A stretch of 6,227 nt of DNA from Nitrospirota bacterium (GTDB lineage Bacteria; Nitrospirota; Thermodesulfovibrionia; UBA6902; BMS3Bbin08). Numbering within the stretch: position 1 is the stretch's first letter; each line of letters opens with the position of its first letter. A program made the position numbers and the translations under genes. The DNA is taken from NCBI GenBank assembly GCA_016208845.1, contig JACQXH010000059.1, positions 1 through 6,227 of the forward strand, in the 5' to 3' direction. Below, one piece after another: positions 1 through 6,096 of this stretch. The notes beneath the pieces are model-generated. The model was not told the DNA's origin, did no database searches, and saw only the letters and a program-made list of their open reading frames with translations.

Positions 1-45
1 TTTATATAATTCAGACTGTTGCTTTTACAAATATTTAATCATTCT

Positions 46-1746
46 TCATGTCGCTCTGCCGGGCTGGTTTATAAATTCCCCTATTTTTTGGACTATGTAT
101 TCCATCGTTTCCTGATTCAGCCCCGGCCAAATCCCCAGCCAGAATGCGCTTTGTGCAATTGTATCTGTATTTGGCAACATTTTATAATCATTTTCTGTCA
201 ACTTGTCAGATAATAATATTTTCGAACCGCCTATCCTCATTTTAATTTTATTATTCAAAAAAACCGGCTGCCTTAAAATGTTACCGGCAAATATTTGTCT
301 TGTACCAATATTGTTTTTTTCCAAAAACTTTACGAGTTCAATCCTGTCAAATTTATGGTTTGTTTTCACGGTTACAGGGAATCCAAACCATACGGGGCTG
401 CCATTGCCGGCAGTTTGGGGAAGGATAAAATACTCCTCAAATTGCTTTAGCCCGTCATAAAGCAATTTAAAATTTTCTTTGCGCTTTTCTATGAATTGGG
501 GGAGTTTTTGAAGCTGGGCAAGTCCTATGGCTGCCTGCCAGTCCGTAATCTTCAAGTTATAACCCAGATGAGAATATACATATTTATGATCATATCCGGC
601 CGGGAGCCTGCCATGTGCCTGAGAAAACCTCTGACCGCAGGTATTGTCTTTTCCAGTGGGGCACCAGCAATCCCTGCCCCAGTCCCTGATAGATAACATT
701 ATTTTACTCAGTCGTGAGTCATTAGTGGCAACTGCCCCTCCTTCACCCATTGTTATATGATGGGCCGGATAGAAACTGAATGTTGCTATGTCACCAAATG
801 TTCCGGTGTATCTCTTGTCTAACGTATTATTGCCTGCTTTCAGGCTGTATTCACTGCCGAGGGCGTCACAATTATCTTCTATAAGAAAAAGATCGTATTT
901 ATCACATACATCTAAAACTCTTTCAACATTAAAAGTGTTACCAAGCGTATGGGCAATGAATATTGCTTTTGTCCTTTTAGATATTGCACTTTTTATCTGC
1001 AAGGGGTCTATGTTGTAAGATCTGCTTTCTACATCCACAAAAACAGGGACCAAACCATTTTGTACTATCGGCGCTACTGTTGTGGGGAAAGCTGACGCAA
1101 CTGTGATTACTTCATCGCCTTCTTTTAATCTATTATCTCCGAGATCATGAGACATTAAAGCGGAAAGCGCAAGCAGGTTGGCAGAAGAGCCGGAGTTTAC
1201 AGCCAGGACATTCTTTACACCCAGGAACTCTGCAAATTCAGTTTCAAATCTGTCATGGAATCTTCCTGCCGTAAGCCACATGTCGAGTGAAGCATCTATC
1301 ATGCTAAACAGCTCTTTCTCATCAAGCACTTTACCTGAAACAGGGATATAATTGCCGCTTCTTTTCTTTTCAGAGGTGCGCTTATATGCAAGATAGGAAT
1401 ATCCGGCATAATGAGAAAAAGCCCTTAGCACTCTATCTAACTTATCCTTTCTTAACCTCGACACTTTCTCGCATAGTTCAGGCCGGACGGTCATGATCCT
1501 GTCGATCAGGACAAGGCAGTCTTCTTTTAAAATATCTTCCTCAAAATCATCCGAAGAGAGCGGTTCAGTAAATTTTCCGGAACTATATCTGTCAACTTCG
1601 GTGGTCAGACGGGCTAAGGTCAGCCTGTCCGAGGAAGTGTTTCTTCCAATAACCAAACAAAGCGTCACTTCACTTCGGGTTTTATCTTGCTGGCGGGATA
1701 ACAGTGAGACTATATCTCCTGGATTTAAGTCAAATTCTTTTGCCAT
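46..1746 (-). CDS. rfbH: RfbH-type CDP-4-keto-6-deoxyglucose 3-dehydratase with N-terminal MazF/PemK-like domain
   Basis: This 566-residue protein belongs to the DegT/DnrJ/EryC1/StrS aminotransferase-fold family. Residues ~137-566 match RfbH/DdhC (E1), which uses PMP and a [2Fe-2S] cluster to remove the C3 hydroxyl of CDP-4-keto-6-deoxyglucose in the cytoplasm, together with an E3 reductase. Visible signatures are NSGSSANLLAL (184-194), EDNCDALG (290-297, Asp291 for the cofactor ring) and SFYPAHHITMGEGG (324-337), where His329 replaces the PLP lysine, as in E1. Cys293 plus C360-x-C362-x7-C370 match the cluster ligands. ColD also has the histidine but lacks the cluster. Classical RfbH is ~437 residues; the extra ~100 at the N-terminus resemble MazF/PemK. 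The ATG at 1746 is the first usable start, since an in-frame stop lies 15 bases upstream. The nearest AGGA sits too far away for a good ribosome site. It lies 52 bp after the oxidoreductase and is the last gene of the leftward operon in view. Confidence 0.93.
   Translation of the reverse strand: MAKEFDLNPGDIVSLLSRQQDKTRSEVTLCLVIGRNTSSDRLTLARLTTEVDRYSSGKFTEPLSSDDFEEDILKEDCLVLIDRIMTVRPELCEKVSRLRKDKLDRVLRAFSHYAGYSYLAYKRTSEKKRSGNYIPVSGKVLDEKELFSMIDASLDMWLTAGRFHDRFETEFAEFLGVKNVLAVNSGSSANLLALSALMSHDLGDNRLKEGDEVITVASAFPTTVAPIVQNGLVPVFVDVESRSYNIDPLQIKSAISKRTKAIFIAHTLGNTFNVERVLDVCDKYDLFLIEDNCDALGSEYSLKAGNNTLDKRYTGTFGDIATFSFYPAHHITMGEGGAVATNDSRLSKIMLSIRDWGRDCWCPTGKDNTCGQRFSQAHGRLPAGYDHKYVYSHLGYNLKITDWQAAIGLAQLQKLPQFIEKRKENFKLLYDGLKQFEEYFILPQTAGNGSPVWFGFPVTVKTNHKFDRIELVKFLEKNNIGTRQIFAGNILRQPVFLNNKIKMRIGGSKILLSDKLTENDYKMLPNTDTIAQSAFWLGIWPGLNQETMEYIVQKIGEFINQPGRAT
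1411..1728 (-). other. MazF/PemK-like domain fused to the N-terminus of RfbH
   Basis: Residues ~7-112 of the RfbH protein line up end to end, from memory, with Bacillus subtilis MazF. The first strand is PGDIVSLL (9-16), like the MazF RGDVYFADL. Next come a central LVIG strand (31-34), the strand LTLARLTTE (42-50), and DCLVLIDRIMTV (76-87), like MazF DSVILLEQIRTI. The last helix (88-112) then runs straight into the RfbH N-terminal helix. In the MazF active site an Arg-Pro pair precedes the central strand; here those positions read Thr28-Leu29. The second catalytic residue, a threonine, is kept as Thr48. This suggests a fold without RNase activity, perhaps used for oligomer contacts or RNA/ligand binding. 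The assignment rests on recalled sequences, not on a profile search. Confidence 0.72.
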
Positions 1747-1798
1747 ATTAAAACTATTTTATCTGAATCTTTCCTTTTTCATAACTGTGGAAATTTGG

Positions 1799-3172
1799 CT
1801 AATCCATTCCTATTTGACCGGACAGGGATGACCGGAATGGCACCATGGAAGAATCGATACCCATTTTTTTACATGCTTGCGCTGCAATTCTTATTGCATT
1901 ATTGCAACTTCTTTCATCAGGGTATATATGACTCATGTTGACAATGTATAAATTGCTGATAGGGGTTTTGCAACCCGGCACTGCATCAGAAAAGTTAAGA
2001 CCACAAACCGTTGCGGCCGTGTTCGTACGAAAAACATAATTATTCTTGACCCATGACTCTTTGAACTGTGGATTGATCCTTTTTAATGATGGGATCATCT
2101 GATCCAATATATCTTTTTTCGAAGCTGAAGCTATATGATCAGTCTGGGCAAAATATCTCGAAAGGTAAATAATATGACTTCCATTGTATTCATCAGGAGA
2201 AATAAAATTAGTATGCTCAATAACTCCACCGAAGGGAAATCCCGGGTCAGCAACGTTTAGCCAGTAGATATTGCTGAAAGGGCGATCCATCTCCAGAATA
2301 GTACAAACGGCGCCGCTATATTCGATTCTGGATAATTCTTTCGCATAATCAGATGCATTGTCCCTCAGCAACGGCACTAAATGGGTGGCAGGCAAAGTCG
2401 CCAAAAAAAAACCGCCGTTGAATACACCTTTTGCTGTTTCAGCGCCATATAATGTGTTTTGTTTTATCAACAGCCTTTCTACTCGCGCATTTAATATTAT
2501 TTTTACTCCCATTGCTGATAGACTCTTTGACAGGCTGTCTATTAATGTCTGCAAGCTCCCTTTTATATAGCCAAGATGTTCTTTGGTCCCCTGACGGGAA
2601 TTCATTCTCTGTTTAAGTCGCCCTACCATCCATGCAGTTGGTACTTTGTTCGCGTATGGACCGAATTTTATCTCAAGCAGGGGTTTCCATACTGAATCAG
2701 TTGCGCTCCTTCCAGCATACTTATAAAACCAATCCAGGGCAGAAACATTTTCCCATTTTTTCCAATCTGCCAGCTTTCCCAGATAAATACTTGAGAGTAT
2801 AAATCGTATCTTATCCATCATTTTCATAGGTTTAAATTTCAATAAGTCCATAGGAGTGTTAAAATCGTAAATGCTATTATTTCGAAATATTCCAATTGTT
2901 GTCTTTCTGAACTCCAGTTTATCGGCTATATCCAACTCTCTCAGTAACCATACCAGCTCCGCATCATTAGTGAAAAAATGATGATAGTAATGTTCCAAAC
3001 GATTACCAGCTATTTGAAAAGTTCTCATTAACCCGCCTATTTGTTCACTGCCTTCCAGCACTGTAACGTCCCACCCGTCTTTGGCCGCAAGATAAGCTAC
3101 TGCAAGCCCCGTTATTCCTCCCCCTATAATGGTCAGTTTTTGTTTCACGCTGCTTTTCTTTTCGTTTTGCAC
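1799..3172 (-). CDS. FAD-dependent amine-oxidase-fold oxidoreductase (HemY/COG1232-like)
   Basis: This 457-residue protein has an N-terminal FAD-binding Rossmann motif: LTIIGGGITG (13-22, glycines 17, 19 and 22) ending in the ribose-binding acid Glu40. The second GG motif follows with Gly46, Gly47 and Arg50. EHYYHHFF (60-67) and GYIKGSLQTL (201-210) are typical of the protoporphyrinogen-oxidase-like branch found in polysaccharide clusters. The C-terminal FAD motif is LYIVNMSHIYPDERSCNNAI (408-427). There is no signal peptide or clear membrane span. The substrate is unknown: similar proteins beside glycosyltransferases are thought to oxidise or isomerise sugar or lipid intermediates, but that is inference; heme synthesis is unlikely in this context. 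The start is GTG at 3172; the frame is open back to a stop near 3229 but has no earlier ATG, GTG or TTG. A weak upstream site suggests coupling to the preceding gene, 134 bp away. RfbH follows after 52 bp. Confidence 0.88.
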   Translation of the reverse strand: MQNEKKSSVKQKLTIIGGGITGLAVAYLAAKDGWDVTVLEGSEQIGGLMRTFQIAGNRLEHYYHHFFTNDAELVWLLRELDIADKLEFRKTTIGIFRNNSIYDFNTPMDLLKFKPMKMMDKIRFILSSIYLGKLADWKKWENVSALDWFYKYAGRSATDSVWKPLLEIKFGPYANKVPTAWMVGRLKQRMNSRQGTKEHLGYIKGSLQTLIDSLSKSLSAMGVKIILNARVERLLIKQNTLYGAETAKGVFNGGFFLATLPATHLVPLLRDNASDYAKELSRIEYSGAVCTILEMDRPFSNIYWLNVADPGFPFGGVIEHTNFISPDEYNGSHIIYLSRYFAQTDHIASASKKDILDQMIPSLKRINPQFKESWVKNNYVFRTNTAATVCGLNFSDAVPGCKTPISNLYIVNMSHIYPDERSCNNAIRIAAQACKKMGIDSSMVPFRSSLSGQIGMD

Positions 3173-3203
3173 ATGATATGGTTTTATTAAACCCGATGAG
3201 GCT

Positions 3204-3317
3204 TTATCCGTAAAGGACGAAAAAATTGATCACTGTAACAGGGATAAACGAGGCAGTGCAGATGGCCCTCCCGACACAGAACTTAGAATCGGTCCGCTCC
3301 TTTTCTTCATAGCTCAT
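3204..3317 (-). CDS. Possible short membrane peptide or remnant of a GtrA-like protein
   Basis: A 37-codon frame starts at an ATG that overlaps the 3' end of the upstream glycosyltransferase by 11 bases and ends with TAA. Its second half (from SKFCVGRAICTASF to a terminal VINFFVLYG) is hydrophobic enough for one membrane span. It vaguely resembles the first span of GtrA flippase proteins, the usual partners of GtrB-type enzymes. The overlap would fit translational coupling, and it fills most of an otherwise unexplained 134-bp gap. Against it: it is very short, has no clear ribosome site of its own, and may be chance. If real, it is either a small membrane protein or the stump of a deleted gtrA. 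Confidence 0.25.
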   Translation of the reverse strand: MSYEEKERTDSKFCVGRAICTASFIPVTVINFFVLYG

Positions 3318-4290
3318 CCGTCGTTTTCTTTGATGCCAATCCCAGGCTTTGCTTAATGATCCACTGAGGCCTGCGTTTGACCTCATCATAAATACGTCCG
3401 AGATACTGACCTATGACCCCTAAATAAATTAACTGAACTCCCCCCAGAAAAAGGATAGCAATTATGATTGCAAAGCCCGGCTTGGGCCCTAATCCTATTG
3501 ATTCGAAAAAAGATTCATAAATGCGCTGGAGAATAAGCAGGATAATACCTGTAAAAGACAGTAATGAAACAAATAATCCCAAATGAGCGGCTAAAGACAG
3601 GGGGACCGAAGAAAAAGATATGACACCATCTATCGCTAAACGGCGTAATTTTTTAAAATTATATTTGGCCCTGCCTGCTGCCCTTGCCTGTCTCTCGTAT
3701 ATAAGCCCGGTCTGATTGAATCCGGTCCAGGCCCTCAGACCCCGTACAAAACGGTTTCTTTCAGGCAAAGAATTCAGAATATCTACGATCTTGCGATCCA
3801 TTAAGCAAAAATCTCCTGAATCCAACGGCAGTTCAAAATCGATCATTTTTGACATAATTCTGTAAAACGCCCAGTAACTTAATCTTTTAAATATCCCTTC
3901 CTTTCGATGTGTCCTGATCGCATAAACTATATCGTAACCTTCCTGCCATTTTCCTATAAAGCGGTGAATTTCTTCCGGTGGGTCCTGGAGGTCTGCATCA
4001 ACAATTATTACCGCATCCCCCGTTGCATGGAATATACCGGCCGAAACCGCCGTCTGATGACCAAAATTACGGGAAAAAGAAAGAGCAATCCATCTGGGAT
4101 CTCTTGCATGCTGTTCGCACAAAAGATTCCATGTATTATCATACGAACCGTCATCAACACAAATAATTTCCCAGTCTTTTCCCCAGCCTTCTGCCGCTCC
4201 CTGCATTCTGAGGAAAAGCTCAGGGAGCACTTCCTGCTCGTTGAAGCACGGAATAACAACTGATATCTTCATGTTATCTTTTCTGTTCAT
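3307..4290 (-). CDS. GtrB/ArnC-type family 2 glycosyltransferase (polyprenyl-phosphate sugar transferase)
   Basis: A GT-A fold enzyme of 327 residues that likely transfers a sugar from a nucleotide donor to undecaprenyl phosphate at the cytoplasmic face of the inner membrane. The N-terminal strand ISVVIPCFNE leads to DDGS (46-49). The metal-binding DAD lies in VDADLQDPPEE (Asp98 and Asp100). DSGDF (157-161) and GRAKYNFKKL (206-215) are the acceptor-side motifs of the DPM1/GtrB/ArnC group. Two C-terminal membrane spans (~230-255 and ~272-297) are followed by a basic tail, the standard GtrB layout. The sugar cannot be read from sequence. The ATG at 4290 lies 11 bases after GAGGGG; a TTG at 4296 lies 5 bases after it, and the ATG at 4272 is where the family homology begins, so the start is uncertain by up to 8 residues. 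It is the first gene of the leftward operon. Confidence 0.92.
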   Translation of the reverse strand: MNRKDNMKISVVIPCFNEQEVLPELFLRMQGAAEGWGKDWEIICVDDGSYDNTWNLLCEQHARDPRWIALSFSRNFGHQTAVSAGIFHATGDAVIIVDADLQDPPEEIHRFIGKWQEGYDIVYAIRTHRKEGIFKRLSYWAFYRIMSKMIDFELPLDSGDFCLMDRKIVDILNSLPERNRFVRGLRAWTGFNQTGLIYERQARAAGRAKYNFKKLRRLAIDGVISFSSVPLSLAAHLGLFVSLLSFTGIILLILQRIYESFFESIGLGPKPGFAIIIAILFLGGVQLIYLGVIGQYLGRIYDEVKRRPQWIIKQSLGLASKKTTDEL

Positions 4291-4301
4291 GCACAACTCA
4301 A

Positions 4302-4307
4302 CCCCTC
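4302..4307 (-). promoter_or_regulatory. Ribosome binding site of the GtrB-like gene
   Basis: The minus strand reads GAGGGG here, 5 bases before a TTG and 11 before the ATG at 4290. It is the only purine-rich site in front of the gene and favours one of these two starts over the internal ATG at 4272. Confidence 0.45.
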
Positions 4308-4324
4308 AGCCAATCTCCAATATT

Positions 4325-4354
4325 ATTATAATCATTATTGCCTTTTTATGTTAA
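4325..4354 (-). promoter_or_regulatory. Candidate sigma70-type promoter for the leftward operon
   Basis: On the minus strand, TTAACA (4354-4349, five of six matches to TTGACA) is followed after 18 bases by a perfect TATAAT (4330-4325). Transcription would start near 4318, leaving a leader of about 28 bases that contains GAGGGG before the glycosyltransferase start. AT-rich DNA yields such matches by chance, but the position is what a promoter for this operon needs. Confidence 0.5.
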
Positions 4355-4361
4355 TGGATCC

Positions 4362-4373
4362 ACCGGGTCCGGT
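4362..4373. repeat. GC-rich dyad next to the leftward promoter
   Basis: ACCGG and CCGGT flank a 2-base centre, inside otherwise AT-rich DNA, 8 bases upstream of the putative -35 box. The 2-base loop makes it a poor hairpin, so a protein-binding dyad is the more plausible reading. Function is unknown. Confidence 0.3.
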
Positions 4374-4524
4374 AATTATTATTTTAACCCCCTGCTTGAT
4401 GAGCCAAAATACCAGCTCCCAGAAATAGATCCCCGAGAAACTTCAAGAGCTCAATTTTCATTAACTTCCATGAAGATACACTGAATATCCAGCAAAATAA
4501 TTAAATAATATTATAATATCACGT

Positions 4525-6096
4525 ATGGAAATATATAAGATCCTCTTCAATAATAAAAAAGATGTCTGGATATTTTGTGTACTCATTATAATTTCCTTCT
4601 TTGCGGGCCTTCTGGCGGTGAAAAATATTAAAATATCTCCTGATTCGATCAGGTATGGCCTTATTTCACAGCAGATCTTATATGGCAATGGGATAAGGAT
4701 ACCATTGATTGAGTTTGATAATCTGGTCCCTGTTAACGGCACTGTACCGTTTCTCGTGCAACCGCCGCTCCTGCCGGTACTTCTTGCAATGTTGGGCGGG
4801 GTCACATCAAAAAGTTATTTAGCCGCACAAATATTAAATGTAATTTGCCATGTGGCAATCGCGCTATTCACATTCCTGTTAATGAAAAGACTTTGCAACC
4901 GGCATATTGCCTTGCTGACAGGGATCCTCGTTTCGATCTCCTTACCCATATTATATGTTACCAATCACATCATGGGAGAACCGCTGTTTATTTCATTCAC
5001 AGCAGGTACTATCTATTTTTTGATTGCGTCCCGCGATAATAATGATCATCATTGCTGTCGTCTTATTCTTGCAGGCATATGTGCAAGCGCTGCCATCCTG
5101 ACACGTTATGCGGGAATAGCTTTGCTGGCTGTATTCTTTTGGGAAGCTTTTATAATGATAAGAAACAAAAAATTCAGGGATCATTATGTGCGCTTTCTTG
5201 CCGGAATAACGATCCCCTTAATGACCATTGTCCTGCTTTTCACCCGCAATCATATAATCTCAGGAACGATAGAGGGCATTTATCTGCCCAAACCTGAAAG
5301 AACATTCACAGATTCATTCATCGGCACGATAAAGATGATATTTCAGCAGTTTCAATTAGGCAATCTTTCAATTATACTTATTAGCATATCAATAACGGTG
5401 TTCGCCGCAATCATTCTGATAAACGCCAATATCCGAAAAGAGTTTCCAAGACACCTCAAGAACGGCATAGACTTGATCGCAGTTTTTATAGCGAGCTATA
5501 CGATATTGATATCTTTCACACTTGCAAACCAGCAGCCTCAACTGGAATTACGTTATGTGGCTCCCCTGGTCCCTTTTTTATTTATAATAAGCATCTTTCT
5601 CATTGTATTTACATTTGAGAGCGCTAACAGAAAAATATCGTCCGCTGGAATGCTTTTGCTGCTATCCATAATAACACTTCATTGCTCTTATAAGACTTAC
5701 ATTAATTTACCCGAGTTTTTTTATAAAAATGAGAAAATATCTGCCATTCTGGATTCCTGCACCTACAAGTGGATAAAAGAAAGTTATCGAAACGATGTCA
5801 TCATTGCAACCAATGAACCATACCGCCTCGGTTTTTTCGGGGGATATTCAACTGTTGTTCTCCCGCATAGAAAATGGATACTTAATAACCCGATACCTGA
5901 CGACATGGAACGCGCATTGCCAAAACGCATGTCTCAGGCAGGGGCACAAGTGCTTGCTTTATTTAATTTTGATGAAGTGAAGGAAGAACACTACGGAAGT
6001 TATATTTCAGGGCTTTTCAGCAAGAGAGATGATATGCCTCCATTCTTCTTAACGTATAAGTGTCCGGATGGCGTGGTATACCGTCTTAAAAATTGA
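4525..6096 (+). CDS. GT-C type integral membrane glycosyltransferase (ArnT/PMT_2-like)
   Basis: A 523-residue protein with about ten hydrophobic spans by eye (roughly 14-32, 103-121, 127-147, 152-168, 178-196, 198-212, 223-241, 281-299, 314-334, 346-365, 372-388) and a soluble tail of ~130 residues. GT-C hallmarks are an acidic residue in the first outer loop (Asp40 in SPDSIRY), QPPLLPVLL (79-87) like the PP motif of PMT_2 proteins, GEPLF (151-155), LTRYAGIALL (192-201) and LRYVAPLVPF (342-351). Such enzymes use polyprenyl-phosphate sugars on the periplasmic side to glycosylate lipids, glycans or proteins; the GtrB-like enzyme next door could supply the donor. Acceptor and sugar are not predictable. 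The ATG at 4525 is effectively the only start: an in-frame TAA lies 24 bases upstream and no ribosome site is visible. It is divergent from the other genes and overlaps the next frame by TTGA. Confidence 0.85.
   Translation: MEIYKILFNNKKDVWIFCVLIIISFFAGLLAVKNIKISPDSIRYGLISQQILYGNGIRIPLIEFDNLVPVNGTVPFLVQPPLLPVLLAMLGGVTSKSYLAAQILNVICHVAIALFTFLLMKRLCNRHIALLTGILVSISLPILYVTNHIMGEPLFISFTAGTIYFLIASRDNNDHHCCRLILAGICASAAILTRYAGIALLAVFFWEAFIMIRNKKFRDHYVRFLAGITIPLMTIVLLFTRNHIISGTIEGIYLPKPERTFTDSFIGTIKMIFQQFQLGNLSIILISISITVFAAIILINANIRKEFPRHLKNGIDLIAVFIASYTILISFTLANQQPQLELRYVAPLVPFLFIISIFLIVFTFESANRKISSAGMLLLLSIITLHCSYKTYINLPEFFYKNEKISAILDSCTYKWIKESYRNDVIIATNEPYRLGFFGGYSTVVLPHRKWILNNPIPDDMERALPKRMSQAGAQVLALFNFDEVKEEHYGSYISGLFSKRDDMPPFFLTYKCPDGVVYRLKN

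Larger units (their letters stand above)
4291..4524. other. Divergent intergenic region
   Basis: This 234-bp AT-rich stretch separates the leftward operon from the rightward membrane glycosyltransferase. It holds the leftward promoter candidate and a GC-rich patch with the dyad ACCGG-GT-CCGGT at 4362-4373, just upstream of the -35 box. A smaller dyad, CTTC-CAT-GAAG, is at 4465-4475. No convincing promoter was found for the rightward gene: a TATAAT at 4512-4517 sits 7 bases before its ATG but lacks a -35 box at 17 bases and would give a nearly leaderless transcript. No RNA gene or supported coding frame is seen. Confidence 0.6.

Noticed and set aside
1..45. Left edge searched for a terminator or next gene after rfbH
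   Set aside because: No hairpin or open start is visible. An ATGA overlap with the rfbH stop opens a frame that closes after four codons.
1759..1782. Seven-codon frame MKKERFR just upstream of rfbH on the minus strand
   Set aside because: It is very short and has no ribosome site of its own. There are no attenuator-like hairpins or repeated regulatory codons around it.
1493..1831. Plus-strand open frame of 112 codons opposite the MazF-like domain, considered as a possible antitoxin
   Set aside because: It is serine-rich, as expected from the antisense of charged codons, and shows no antitoxin-like DNA-binding motif. It crosses the gene boundary and has no ribosome site.
3202..3215. CTTTA-TCCG-TAAAG palindrome in the gap after the GtrB-like gene
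   Set aside because: A 5-bp AT-rich stem with no following T-run is too weak for a terminator, and such palindromes are expected by chance.
3230..3310. 26-residue frame on the minus strand with an ATGA overlap with the GtrB-like stop codon
   Set aside because: The product is short and low-complexity with no recognisable feature. The other frame across the same DNA looks slightly more protein-like.
4461..4805. Minus-strand open frame of 114 codons over the start of the GT-C gene
   Set aside because: It is antisense to a well-supported membrane protein and shows no family motif. It is best explained as a shadow frame.
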